Below, in pieces: positions 49,877 through 59,318 of a DNA stretch of 64,000 nt. The stretch's first letter is position 1. Every line of letters begins with the position of its first letter. The position numbers and the translations under genes are program-made. Below the pieces are notes generated by a model. That model had not been told where the DNA came from. It saw nothing but the letters and a program-made list of their open reading frames with translations, and searched no databases. Location: NCBI GenBank assembly GCA_028285405.1, contig JANQPH010000034.1:1-64000 (forward strand), written 5' to 3'. Source of the DNA: Thermoleophilia bacterium. Lineage in GTDB: Bacteria; Actinomycetota; Thermoleophilia; Miltoncostaeales; Miltoncostaeaceae.

Positions 49877-50929
49877 GTGGGCGAGCCGGCATCACCCTGG
49901 TACCTGCGGCTCGTCGAGGAGCGGGACGTCCCCGATCAGGTCGTCCGCTGGGCGATCGCCGCCCGCACCGAGGCGCTGCTTCGGCGCGAGTCGCAGGGCG
50001 GCGTGGACGGTCGCAGCGAACGGGCGCGCCACCTTCGCGCGCAGCTCGCCGCGGGACCGATCCGCATCGAGGCCGACGCGGCCAACGAGCAGCACTACGA
50101 GGTGCCGCCGGAGTTCTTCGAGCTCGTGCTCGGGCCGCGCCTGAAGTACTCGAGCGCGTACTGGCCGGCCGGCACGAAGACGCTGGCCCAGGCCGAGGAC
50201 GCGATGCTGGAGCTCTACCTGGACCGCGCGCGCCTCGAGGACGGGCAGTCGGTGCTGGAGCTCGGGTGCGGCTGGGGTTCGCTCACCTTGTGGCTCGCCG
50301 AGCGCCATCCCGCGAGCCACATCCACGCAGTCACGAACTCCGGCGACCAGCGCGACTTCGTGCGCTCACAGGCCAATCGGCGCGGGCTCGGGAACGTGTC
50401 GGTCGAGAAGACCGACATGGCGGTGTTCGACACCGACCGGCGATTCGACCGGATCGTCAGCATCGAGATGCTGGAGCACATGAAGAACTACCGGGTGCTG
50501 TTCGAGCGCATGCGCCGGTGGCTGAACGACGACGGGCTCGCCTTCGTGCACGTCTTCAGCCACCGCACGCTCGCCTTCGAGTACGTGGCCCGGACGCCCG
50601 GCGACTGGATCGCGCGCCACTTCTTCACCGGCGGCACCATGCCCTCGGACGACCTGCTGCTCCACTTCGCCGACGACCTCGCCGTGGTCGACCACTGGCG
50701 CCTGTCGGGTCGCCACTACGCCCACACCGCCGACGCCTGGCTGGAGAACCTCGACGGCGCGCGGCCCCGGGTCCGGGACGCGCTGGTCGCCGCCTACGGC
50801 GAGTCGGACGTGGAGCGGTGGGTGCGGCGCTGGCGCACGTTCTTCCTCACCGTGTCGGGCGTCTGGGGGCATCGCCGCGGACGGGAGTTCATGGTGTCGC
50901 ACTACCTTCTGCGCCCTCGAGGGAGCTGA
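49877..50929 (+). CDS. cyclopropane-fatty-acid-synthase-like SAM methyltransferase
   Basis: 350 residues. 'NEQHYEVPPEFFELVLGPRL', 'YSSAYW', SAM motif 'VLELGCGWGSLTLWLAE' and 'VSIEMLEHMKNY' are CFA-family. These enzymes add a methyl/methylene group to unsaturated lipid chains. The canonical 'GMFEHV' is replaced by 'EMLEHM', so the product may not be a cyclopropane. The 3' end overlaps the convergent hydrolase by 41 bp. Confidence 0.88.
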   Translation: MGEPASPWYLRLVEERDVPDQVVRWAIAARTEALLRRESQGGVDGRSERARHLRAQLAAGPIRIEADAANEQHYEVPPEFFELVLGPRLKYSSAYWPAGTKTLAQAEDAMLELYLDRARLEDGQSVLELGCGWGSLTLWLAERHPASHIHAVTNSGDQRDFVRSQANRRGLGNVSVEKTDMAVFDTDRRFDRIVSIEMLEHMKNYRVLFERMRRWLNDDGLAFVHVFSHRTLAFEYVARTPGDWIARHFFTGGTMPSDDLLLHFADDLAVVDHWRLSGRHYAHTADAWLENLDGARPRVRDALVAAYGESDVERWVRRWRTFFLTVSGVWGHRRGREFMVSHYLLRPRGS

Positions 50930-52844
50930 CGGCGCCGGCCAGCGGACTGCGCGGGTCATGGCCCGCGCCGAGCGAGGCCAGCCGCTGCCCCACCGGGCCG
51001 GCACCCAGGCTGACCGGCTCTCCGCCGAGGCGTCCGACGAGGCGCCCGTCCGGGCGGATCCGCACGATCCCCTTCGCGAAGGCCCCCTTGATGCGCAGGC
51101 GCCCGGTGCCGTTGCGAAGGGTGCCGCTGACCGAGACCCCCGGGACGTACGTGTAGCGCGAGAAGCGCAGCACGGCCCCGTTGCCCGTGAGCCTGCCGAC
51201 CACGACGCCGCCGCGCAGTCCCGTCCCACGCGCGGTCGTCTCGTCGGCCGGCCCGAGGCCGAGCGCCACCTCGGAGTCGAGGACCGCGAGCAGGGCCGCC
51301 GACAGCGTCCGGGAGATCACCGGCGGCAATCCCCGCAGCGGCGGCACCTGGGCGAGGCCGGTCGGCGGGACCCGGACGATGTCGGGCTCCTCGACCGATC
51401 GACTGCAGATCGCCTCGGAGACGGTCCCACCGACGAAGAAGGCTCGCATCGCCGAGTCGACGCAGCGCCGCTCCTCCGAGAGGACCGAATGCCCCGCCCC
51501 CCGCACCGGCACCACCGTCGCCGACGGGCTCGCCGCGGAGATCCGCCGAGCCGCCTCGAGGGGGGTCCTGATGTCCTCGGTGCCGACCACGACCATCGTC
51601 GGCACCGAGCCGGGGATGCCGCCGCTGGGCAGCCGGCTCGTCTCGGCCTCGGGCCAGCCGGTGCACGTCGGCCACACGTCGGCACCCCACGCGTCGGCCA
51701 CGGTGAACGGCGCGTACGCTCCCGCCGGCTGCGCGTCGAGCGCCGCCTCGAGGGCCGCCCGGCGCGCCGGCGCCGGCTGGCCCGTCGACCACGGGACGTC
51801 GGACTCCTGGCAGATCGTCGCGAGAAAGAGCGCCTCGCTCTGGAGCGTGGGGCTCTCGGACGATTCCCCGCCGGGCCCGACGATCCGCTGCAGCAGCGAG
51901 GAGTCTCCGCGCAGCGCGGCCCGGACGGCGGCCGGGTAGGCCGCGCGGGCGGTGGGGTTCTGGTCACCGACGACGAGGGCCTGCAGCAGCGCGCCCCGGT
52001 CGCGCGGACCGCCGAACGGCTGCTGTCGCGCCCGACCCCGCGCGTCGACGCTCACCCCCGGCACGGAGCGGCTCTTGAGCCGTTGGACCAGGCGCCGCGT
52101 ATCCGCCAGCGCGTTCCTCGTGACGCCGCGACACGCACCCGCGCGGCACACGTCAGCGAGCACCCGCCGGGCCGCGGTGAAGGTCTCGGTGGACGTCGCG
52201 CTCTCGCCCTCGAGGGGAACCGGCGAGTCGAGCACCAGCCGCTCGACCCGGTCCGGATACGCGCGCGCATAGGTGCTGCCGACCAGCGACCCATACGAGA
52301 TCCCCAGCATCGTCCACCGCTCCAGGCCGAGCGCTCGGCGGACCTGCTCCAGGTCCTCGACGGTGTCCGCGGTCGTGTAGTGCGTGCGGCTCGGACCGAT
52401 CTGCTCGGCGCAGGCCGCCGCGGCCCCGGCCAGCGACGTCAGCGCCAGCCCCTGCTCCCCACCCCCGTCAACGGCCGCGCAGCGCAGCGCGGATAAGCCG
52501 GTGCCGCGCTGGTCGAGCGAGATCACGTCGCGCCCCCCGGTCGTGCGGCCGAGCACGCGCATGGCCTCGACCCCGCCCGGCAGGGAGCCGAGCCCCGCCT
52601 GGCCGGGCCCTCCGGTCAGGACGACGAGCGGCGAGGCCCCCGGGGACGCGCCGCGCACACGCGTGAGCGCGATGGGGAGCGTCGGCCCGCCCGGTTCGGC
52701 CCGGTCGAGCGGAACCTCGAGGTCCGCGCACTGGGCAGACGAGTCGAAGCACGTCGAGAACTCGACCTGTGCCGCCGCCTCGACCGACGTGGCGATGAAT
52801 GCCGCCGCGACTCCGGCGACCGCCACCCGGCGCAACGTGCGCAA
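50889..52844 (-). CDS. secreted alpha/beta-hydrolase, TAP-like (tripeptidyl aminopeptidase type)
   Basis: 651 residues. Signal peptide near the N-terminus ('VAVAGVAAAFIATSVEAAAQ'). 'LTGGPGQAG', nucleophile elbow 'GISYGSLVG', 'VVVGTEDIRTP' and 'GAGHSV' give the triad and TAP C-terminal domain. A further ~110-residue beta-rich tail ('GRLRIKGAFAKGIVRIRPDG') is added. The start is TTG 52844, with GGGAGG 5-6 nt upstream; it places the signal peptide at the N-terminus. Probably releases peptides outside the cell. Confidence 0.85.
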   Translation of the reverse strand: MRTLRRVAVAGVAAAFIATSVEAAAQVEFSTCFDSSAQCADLEVPLDRAEPGGPTLPIALTRVRGASPGASPLVVLTGGPGQAGLGSLPGGVEAMRVLGRTTGGRDVISLDQRGTGLSALRCAAVDGGGEQGLALTSLAGAAAACAEQIGPSRTHYTTADTVEDLEQVRRALGLERWTMLGISYGSLVGSTYARAYPDRVERLVLDSPVPLEGESATSTETFTAARRVLADVCRAGACRGVTRNALADTRRLVQRLKSRSVPGVSVDARGRARQQPFGGPRDRGALLQALVVGDQNPTARAAYPAAVRAALRGDSSLLQRIVGPGGESSESPTLQSEALFLATICQESDVPWSTGQPAPARRAALEAALDAQPAGAYAPFTVADAWGADVWPTCTGWPEAETSRLPSGGIPGSVPTMVVVGTEDIRTPLEAARRISAASPSATVVPVRGAGHSVLSEERRCVDSAMRAFFVGGTVSEAICSRSVEEPDIVRVPPTGLAQVPPLRGLPPVISRTLSAALLAVLDSEVALGLGPADETTARGTGLRGGVVVGRLTGNGAVLRFSRYTYVPGVSVSGTLRNGTGRLRIKGAFAKGIVRIRPDGRLVGRLGGEPVSLGAGPVGQRLASLGAGHDPRSPLAGAVSSLEGAEGSATP

Positions 52845-53062
52845 TCTGCCTCCCAGACGACGAGCGGCACTCGGACCGGCGCCGCGCCCGCCCAGGCTAG
52901 TCGCATTCGCCGATGGCAACACGATCCTTTGGTCCAGTTCTGCCCCGATCACGGCCTCACACCGGCGCACGGCCCGACCCCGGATGCGCGCGGACCCTCC
53001 GTGTAGCGTGCGGGCCGTCACCCGGCGGCTTCGATGGCAGGACGCGATGGCGGAGGGACTCG

Positions 53063-55645
53063 CTGACGACACGTGAGGAGACGGGGGCACTGAGCCCCAC
53101 AGGTGACGCTTCCGCCGAGGTCGAGGAGCCACCGTCTCGGAAGGACCCGCTGGCGGTCGCTCGCGACGTCGCGGGAATCGTGGTCCCGCTGGCCGCCATC
53201 GGCGCGACCATCTTCGAGGCGGCGCTCGACATCCTGCCGGCGACCGGCCTCGTCGACCGGCTCACGGTCGGTCGGCTGCTCATCATCCTCGCGCTGGTCG
53301 CGCTGCTGGCGACCGGGGCACGGTTGCCCGACTTCCGAACCGGCGCCGACATCGCGATCGGGCTGCTCATCCTCGCGGCGGCCTTCACGACGGTGCGCGG
53401 GGGCTGGGACGGCGCGCCGTTGCGATTCCTGATCACCGCGGTCGCCGCCTACTACGTCGTCGTCGCGACGATCAGGCGCTTTCCGAATGCCCGCTCGGCA
53501 ATCTCGCTGATGGCGCTCACGGGTGTGGTCGCGACCGCCGGCCTCGGCATCGCCCAGGTCGCCGAGGAGGACTTCACCGGCTTCTATCGCGACGGCCTCG
53601 AGCCGATCACGAGCGAGATCGTGCGCCCCGACCTGCAGGTCCGTGCGATCGGCTCGTTCATCAATCCCAACCTGCTGGCGAGCTTCGTCGTGCTGCTCGG
53701 CCCGATCGGGCTCGCGACCGCCGCATGGGTGCCGAGACGCGAGATGCGATGGACCGTCTTCGGGCTCACCGCGCTCGCCTACATCGGCTTGGTGCTCACG
53801 TTCTCGCGGTCCGCGGTCCTCGGGGCGATCCTGGGCGCGCTGCTCGTGATCCTCCTGCTTCCGGCCGCATCGCCGATCCGCAAGGCCGCGATCTGGACCG
53901 CCGCCGGGCTCGCGGTCGCCGCGATCGTCGCCGCGGTCGCGACGGCCGGCCGTGCGGTGGGGGCGTTCGGTCGGTTCGAGGCCTGGGAACTGGCGCTCGA
54001 GGCCGCGGCCAACGAGCCTGCCACGGGCGTCGGCCTCGGACGATCGGGCGACGTGATCGTGGAGATCGGCGGCACGGACGAGACCTTTGCCCATGCGCAC
54101 AACCTGTGGCTCAACTGGCTGGTCGAGGCCGGACCCGTCGCCTTCCTCGCCATCGCCTTCCTCACGATCTGGCTCGTGGTGGAGGCGGCGCGCGGCACGC
54201 TCCGCGGCGACGCCTTCATGGCGGCGGCGCTCGCCGGAATGGTGGGGTTCCTGGTCGTCAGCTTCACCGATCACCCGGCGAACACCGAGCGCGTCGCGAT
54301 CACCTTCTGGATCCTGGCCGGCGTGATCGCCGCGTCGGGTGCCCCGAGCCTGCTCGCGCCCTGGCTGGGAGGCCCGGACGACAGCGACACCGAGCGGCCA
54401 CCCCCGGTGCTCGCGTCCGGTCCCGCACCCGAAGCCGCAGCGGCGGCGGCGACCGTCGCCGCCGCGCCGTTGCTGGCGCCCGAGCCCGCGCCGCTCGCCG
54501 AGAAGGCTGAGGACCCCCGCGACGCGGGTGAGAATGACGTATCTGACCCTCTACTTCAGCCTGAGGAACCGCCGGGGACTCCCCCTGGGGATGGCGATGT
54601 CGTGCGCGGCTCGACCGCACCGATCCCGCTGATCGTCCCGATCGAGGAGGGGGCGGACGACGAGACGGATGGCGCCGACGAAGATGCGCAGCCGGCCGTC
54701 GCCCCGACGCCGCCCGACGACGAGCCAACCGAGCCGCCGGAGCCCGCGGCTCTCCAGGCGGATGCCGACAGCGAGGCGGTGGACGAGGGGCCGGAGGCGC
54801 CGGAGCCGGTCCCCCCCATTCTGGCCGGCGTCGACGACGCCGCCCCGCCGGAGCCGGAGAGCGCCGACACCGGCGAGATCCCTCGCCCGCCGGAACTCGC
54901 CCCCGACGCGGACACCGAGCCCACACCCCCAGAGACGTTGGCCGAGGCCGAGGCGCCGGACCCCGGGCCAGCCGACGAGGACCTCGCCCCCGAGCCCATT
55001 CCCGAGGACCCGAACCTGCCTCCGGCGCTCTTCTTCGATCAGGACGCCGAACGCGACGCGCGCGAGATCGGTCCGCTCGGCACGCCTGCGCCGGGCGAGC
55101 CCGAGCCATCCGAGCCGGTCGCGTTCTTCGATCACGCGGCGGAGCCGGCGCCACCAACCCCGGACGGGATCGAGCCGGATCACGAGGAGGGCGACGCCCC
55201 CGCGGAGCCGGTGGCCCAGGCCGGTGACGACGCGGCGCCCGAGCCAGCACCCGCGGGCGGTGCCGACCCCGATGACCCGCCGGAGATCGCGGCCGGCGAA
55301 CCAGAGGCGCCGGAGCCGGAACGCGGCGCCGGCGTGGACGCCTGGGTCACGTTCGAGTCGCTCGCCGACGAGCTGCGAGACGACCCCGCCGTGACCGGCA
55401 GCACGATGATGGCGGCCCCCTCGCTGCGACGGGACGGCAAGTACTTCGCGGCGCTCTGGCACGACTCCCGCCTCGCCGTGAAGCTGCCCCGTTCCCGCTC
55501 GCGGTCGATGATCGACGACGGCGTCGCCGAGGAGTTCGCCCCCGCTGGCCGAACCCTCGACGAATGGGTGCTCGTCACACCGAAGGACAAGGATGAATGG
55601 CGGGGGCTGCTCGAGGAGGCCAAGGGGCACGCCGCCGGTTCCTGA
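53063..55645 (+). CDS. O-antigen-ligase-like membrane protein fused to acidic linker and TfoX-like domain
   Basis: About 860 residues. N-terminal ~430: ten or so helices with 'GSFINPNLLASFVVLLGPI', 'LTFSRSAVLGAILGALL' and 'HAHNLWLNWLVEAGP', the Wzy/WaaL (O-antigen ligase-like) signature. Then ~320 residues of Pro/Glu/Asp/Ala-rich low-complexity linker. The last ~75 ('GKYFAALWHDSRLAVKLPRS', 'PAGRTLDEWVLV') resemble TfoX-N/YjbR-type domains. No ATG/GTG start suits the conserved part. CTG 53063 has GGAGGGA about 4-5 nt upstream; ATG 52913 in the same frame lacks a ribosome-binding site and would add ~50 Arg/Pro-rich residues. Confidence 0.75.
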   Translation: MTTREETGALSPTGDASAEVEEPPSRKDPLAVARDVAGIVVPLAAIGATIFEAALDILPATGLVDRLTVGRLLIILALVALLATGARLPDFRTGADIAIGLLILAAAFTTVRGGWDGAPLRFLITAVAAYYVVVATIRRFPNARSAISLMALTGVVATAGLGIAQVAEEDFTGFYRDGLEPITSEIVRPDLQVRAIGSFINPNLLASFVVLLGPIGLATAAWVPRREMRWTVFGLTALAYIGLVLTFSRSAVLGAILGALLVILLLPAASPIRKAAIWTAAGLAVAAIVAAVATAGRAVGAFGRFEAWELALEAAANEPATGVGLGRSGDVIVEIGGTDETFAHAHNLWLNWLVEAGPVAFLAIAFLTIWLVVEAARGTLRGDAFMAAALAGMVGFLVVSFTDHPANTERVAITFWILAGVIAASGAPSLLAPWLGGPDDSDTERPPPVLASGPAPEAAAAAATVAAAPLLAPEPAPLAEKAEDPRDAGENDVSDPLLQPEEPPGTPPGDGDVVRGSTAPIPLIVPIEEGADDETDGADEDAQPAVAPTPPDDEPTEPPEPAALQADADSEAVDEGPEAPEPVPPILAGVDDAAPPEPESADTGEIPRPPELAPDADTEPTPPETLAEAEAPDPGPADEDLAPEPIPEDPNLPPALFFDQDAERDAREIGPLGTPAPGEPEPSEPVAFFDHAAEPAPPTPDGIEPDHEEGDAPAEPVAQAGDDAAPEPAPAGGADPDDPPEIAAGEPEAPEPERGAGVDAWVTFESLADELRDDPAVTGSTMMAAPSLRRDGKYFAALWHDSRLAVKLPRSRSRSMIDDGVAEEFAPAGRTLDEWVLVTPKDKDEWRGLLEEAKGHAAGS

Positions 55646-55732
55646 CGCCGAGGCGCGTCACGGGGTGTGGCGCGCGGCCGCGAACCATCCCGGGCGTGCC
55701 GATGCGGCCGATGTCCATGCGGTGAGCCTCCG

Positions 55733-57163
55733 ATGACCCCACACCCCAGCGAGCGCCAACCCGACGATCGCGCACGCCTCACCGACGTGGGCCTGGGCTC
55801 GGTCGCCCGCAGCAGCAAGATCGTGCGCCGGCTCCCGTCCCGGTTCGTGCGCAATCCGGCGCGGCTCGTCGCGGCGCTGTTCGCGCTCGCGATCCTGATC
55901 GGCACGTTCCTCCTGATGCTCCCGGGGATGAGTGAGGACCCGGGCTCGGCGCCGTTCATGACCGCGCTGTTCACCTCGACCTCGGCCGTGTCGGTCACCG
56001 GGCTCCAGCTCGTGGACACCGGCAGCTACTGGACCGGGACGGGCCACGTGACGATCCTCGTGCTGGTCCAGCTCGGCGGCCTCGGCATCCTCACGAGCAC
56101 GTCGGTGGCGTTCCTGGTGGCGGTGCGCCGCCTCGGCCTGCGCGGCCAGGTGGTCGGCAGCGTCGAGCAGGAGGCGCTTCGCAGCAACGACTTCCGCCTC
56201 GCGATCCGAACCGCGTTCGTGGTCACGCTCGTCGCCGAGGTCGCGATCGCGATCGGAATCGCCTCGCGCCTGGCGGCCGGTGGCACCGACGGCGGCTCGG
56301 CTGTGTGGCAGGGAGTGTTCCACTCGGTCTCGGCCTTCAACAACGCCGGCTTCTCGCTGTGGGGCGACAGCCTCGCCCGCTTCGCGACAGACCCGGCGAT
56401 GATCGGGATGTTCTCGGCGGCCATCGTGGCGGGCGGACTCGGGGTCCCGGTGTGGATCGATCTGCGGCGATCGTGGCGGCGGCCGCGACGGTGGTCGCTC
56501 CACACGAAGCTGACGCTCGCGACGAGCACGATCCTCCTGCTCTTCGGCGCCGGGGTGATCACCTGGATGGAATGGGGCAACGGGGAGACCATCGGCTCGG
56601 AGTCGCCCTCGACGCGGATCATGAGCGGGATCTTCGCCTCGATCACCGCGCGGAGCGCCGGCTTCAGCACGTTCGACTACGGGTTCGCGCGGGGAGAGAC
56701 GCTGTTCGTGACCGACGCGCTGATGTTCGCCGGGGCCGGCGCCGCCTCGACGGGTGGTGGCATCAAGGTGACGACGCTGGCCGTGCTGTTCCTGATCGCG
56801 TGGGCTGAGATCCGCAGCAGGGGCGATGTCGAGGCCTTCGGCCGGGCCGTGCCGGCCGCGATCCAGCGCCGGGCGATCGCGATCACCGTCATCGGTGCGA
56901 CGGTCGTCCTGTTCGGGGGGATCGCGCTGCTCCAGGCGGCGCCCTTCGACTTCGTGAGCGCGCTGTTCGTGGGCACGAGCGCACTCACGACGACCGGCCT
57001 CTCGGTGGGACTGGCCCCCAGCATGCCCGCGGTGGCGATCTGGACGCTGATTGCGATGATGTTCATCGGCAGAGTCGGCCTCATCACCGTCATGCTTGCC
57101 CTTGCGCTGCGCGAGCAGCCGAGGGCGTATCGCTACCCAGAGGAGCGGCCGATCGTTGGGTAA
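55733..57163 (+). CDS. trkH: TrkH/KtrB potassium-uptake membrane subunit
   Basis: 476 residues. Four pore-loop repeats are visible: 'TSTSAVSVTGLQ', 'SVSAFNNAGFSL', 'ITARSAGFST' and 'TSALTTTGLSVG', with 'STGGGIKVTT' nearby. Forms the K+ (or Na+/K+) channel-like transporter gated by TrkA. ATG 55733. Its last bases overlap the trkA start, so the two form one unit. Confidence 0.93.
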   Translation: MTPHPSERQPDDRARLTDVGLGSVARSSKIVRRLPSRFVRNPARLVAALFALAILIGTFLLMLPGMSEDPGSAPFMTALFTSTSAVSVTGLQLVDTGSYWTGTGHVTILVLVQLGGLGILTSTSVAFLVAVRRLGLRGQVVGSVEQEALRSNDFRLAIRTAFVVTLVAEVAIAIGIASRLAAGGTDGGSAVWQGVFHSVSAFNNAGFSLWGDSLARFATDPAMIGMFSAAIVAGGLGVPVWIDLRRSWRRPRRWSLHTKLTLATSTILLLFGAGVITWMEWGNGETIGSESPSTRIMSGIFASITARSAGFSTFDYGFARGETLFVTDALMFAGAGAASTGGGIKVTTLAVLFLIAWAEIRSRGDVEAFGRAVPAAIQRRAIAITVIGATVVLFGGIALLQAAPFDFVSALFVGTSALTTTGLSVGLAPSMPAVAIWTLIAMMFIGRVGLITVMLALALREQPRAYRYPEERPIVG

Positions 57164-57812
57164 GAACCGAGATGTGCTGGTCATCGGGCTCGGTCGGTTC
57201 GGGCGCCCGCTGGCTGAGAGCCTCGAGTCCCAAGGACACGACGTCCTCGGGGTCGACATCGACCTCGACCGGATCCGCTCGTGCTCGGACGTGTTGACGC
57301 GCGTGGTCCAGGCCGACGCCCGCGACCAGGAGGCGCTCCACCAGATCGGGGCGGCCGACTTCCCGATCGCGGTCGTCGCGATCGGAACGGACCTGGAAGC
57401 GAGCATGTCGGCGACGTTCGCGCTCAGCGAGCTGAAGGTGCCGTCGATCTGGGCCCGGGCGCTGACCGAGGAGCACGGCGAGATGCTGAGGCGAATCGGC
57501 GCGAGCAGGGTCGTCTTTCCGGAGCGCGCGATGGGCATCCGGGTCGCCCACTCGCTCATCGGTCGAGCCCTCGACTACGTCGCGCTCGAGGACGGCTTCG
57601 TGATCGTCGAGACCACCGCGCCACGAGCGGCGCAGGGGACGCCGCTCGCCGAGCTCTCGACCAGGCAGAAGTTCCGCGTGAACGTGCTCTGCGTGAAGCG
57701 CCCCGGCGAGCGGTTCGTGCAGGCGATGCCCGACACGGTGATCAACGCCGACGACATCCTCCTCGTCGCCGGCCTCGAGAAGGACGCGGAGGAGTTCGCG
57801 CGACAGCCCTGA
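57156..57812 (+). CDS. trkA: TrkA/KtrA-type RCK regulatory subunit
   Basis: 218 residues. RCK-N Rossmann fold 'DVLVIGLGRFGRPLAESLES' with 'GVDIDLDRI', then a TrkA-C domain ('FRVNVLCVKRPGE', 'NADDILLVAG'). It binds NAD(H)/ATP and gates TrkH. TTG 57156 overlaps the trkH stop by 8 bp, with GGAG upstream. Confidence 0.92.
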   Translation: MGKNRDVLVIGLGRFGRPLAESLESQGHDVLGVDIDLDRIRSCSDVLTRVVQADARDQEALHQIGAADFPIAVVAIGTDLEASMSATFALSELKVPSIWARALTEEHGEMLRRIGASRVVFPERAMGIRVAHSLIGRALDYVALEDGFVIVETTAPRAAQGTPLAELSTRQKFRVNVLCVKRPGERFVQAMPDTVINADDILLVAGLEKDAEEFARQP

Positions 57813-57843
57813 CCCGGGACGACGCGAACCGAATGCTGCGAGC

Positions 57844-58338
57844 ATGAGCGCGATGGAGGTTCGCGTCCTGTTCGTCTGCCTCGGCAACATCTGCCGCTCG
57901 CCCACGGCCGAGGGCGTGATGCGCGATCTGCTCGGCGCGGAGTCGCTCGAACAGCGGGTGGCGGTCGACAGCGCCGGCACCGGCTCCTGGCACGTCGGCA
58001 GCGCCCCGGACCGGCGCGCGCGGGCGGAGGGCGCTCGCCGGGGCGTCGAGATCACGGGCACCTCCCGCCAGGTCGTCGTGGACGACTTCGAGGAGTTCGA
58101 TCTGCTCGTGGCCATGGACGCCGAGAACGCCGCCCACCTACGAGCCATCGCGCCGTCCCAGGACGCCGCGGCGCGGGTGGTCATGCTCCGCGCGTTCGAT
58201 CCGGCGACCCCGCACGGGCCCGACGTTCCGGACCCGTACTACGGCGGCGACGACGGGTTCGCCGACGTGTTCGAGCTCGTGGAGGCGTCGTGCCGGGGGC
58301 TGATCGCCGAGCTCCGGGCCAACCACCTGTCGGAGTGA
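57844..58338 (+). CDS. low-molecular-weight protein-tyrosine phosphatase
   Basis: 164 residues. P-loop 'VCLGNICRSPTAEG' (C-x5-R-S) and catalytic Asp in 'VPDPYYGG' define the LMW-PTP family. It dephosphorylates tyrosine (or arginine) residues. The stop overlaps the next start (GTGA), coupling it to the fructosamine-kinase-like gene, a known actinobacterial pairing. Confidence 0.93.
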   Translation: MSAMEVRVLFVCLGNICRSPTAEGVMRDLLGAESLEQRVAVDSAGTGSWHVGSAPDRRARAEGARRGVEITGTSRQVVVDDFEEFDLLVAMDAENAAHLRAIAPSQDAAARVVMLRAFDPATPHGPDVPDPYYGGDDGFADVFELVEASCRGLIAELRANHLSE

Positions 58339-59195
58339 GCGAGCTCGAGGAGGCGGTCGCCGAGACCGTCGGCCAGGGGGTCCGATCGCTGACCGCCGTC
58401 GGGGGCGGCGACATCAACCGCGCCGCGCGGGCCGAGCTGGCCGACGGAACCAGCGTCTTCGTCAAGCATCGACCAGGCGCGCCGGCGGGGACGTTCGCCG
58501 TCGAGGCCGACGGGCTGAGCTGGCTCGCCGCCGCCGGCGCGGTGCGCATTCCGCAGGTCCGGGGGCTGCGCGACGACGCGGAGCCGCGACTGCTCGTGCC
58601 CGAGTGGGTCGAGCGCGGACGCCGCAGCGCCGAGCACGATGAGCGGCTCGGCCGCGGCCTGGCGGCGCTCCACCGAACCGGGGCCGACAGCTTCGGGTAT
58701 CCGATCGACAACCTGATCGGATCGCTCCACCAGGAGAACGCCGCGGCGGCGGACTGGGCCACCTTCTATGGAGAGCGGCGCATCGTCGCGATGGCGCGGT
58801 GCGCGATCGACGAGCGTCGGCTGGCGCTGTCGCTCGCCGCCAGGGTCGAGCGGCTCGCCGCCCGCCTCCCCGAGCTGCTCGGGCCCCCGGAGCCGCCCGC
58901 GCGGCTGCACGGGGATCTGTGGTCGGGCAACGCGCTCGTCGACGCGGCCGGCTCGCCCGTGCTCGTCGATCCGGCCGTGTACGGCGGCCATCGCGAGATG
59001 GACCTGGCGATGATGCGCCTGTTCGGCGGCTTCTCGGATCGCGTCTTCGACGCCTACGAGGAGGCCGCGCCCCTCGCGCCGGGCGCGCCGGAACGGCTCC
59101 GCCTGCACCAGCTCTACCCCCTCCTCGTCCACGTGGCGCTCTTTGGCGGCGGCTACGTCGGCTCGGTCGATCGGACGCTCAGCGCGTTCGAGTGA
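58335..59195 (+). CDS. fructosamine-3-kinase family protein
   Basis: 286 residues, APH-like kinase fold. 'GGDINRAARAELADGTSVFVKH' is the P-loop/Lys region, 'LHGDLWSGN' the catalytic Asp, 'LVDPAVYGGHREMDLAM' the metal Asp. It phosphorylates ketosamines (deglycation). GTG 58335 overlaps the phosphatase stop by 4 bp. LMW-PTP and FN3K may act in turn on glycated proteins (inference). Confidence 0.9.
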   Translation: MSELEEAVAETVGQGVRSLTAVGGGDINRAARAELADGTSVFVKHRPGAPAGTFAVEADGLSWLAAAGAVRIPQVRGLRDDAEPRLLVPEWVERGRRSAEHDERLGRGLAALHRTGADSFGYPIDNLIGSLHQENAAAADWATFYGERRIVAMARCAIDERRLALSLAARVERLAARLPELLGPPEPPARLHGDLWSGNALVDAAGSPVLVDPAVYGGHREMDLAMMRLFGGFSDRVFDAYEEAAPLAPGAPERLRLHQLYPLLVHVALFGGGYVGSVDRTLSAFE

Positions 59196-59259
59196 CCCGC
59201 CGAGGGCGGGTGTTCTGAAGCAACCGCTCCAGTTTGGCGACCCACGCACCCGCGGGAAG

Positions 59260-59279
59260 CTTCACTTCAAATAGTGAAG
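59260..59279. promoter_or_regulatory. palindrome upstream of the AhpD-like gene
   Basis: CTTCACT-TCAAAT-AGTGAAG, perfect 7-bp arms, 40 bp before the start. AT-rich against its flanks; a likely repressor/activator site (HxlR- or ArsR-like spacing). Confidence 0.45.
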
Positions 59280-59318
59280 TAGCTGCATCAGGACCGCAGC
59301 CGACCAAGGAGCGTGACC

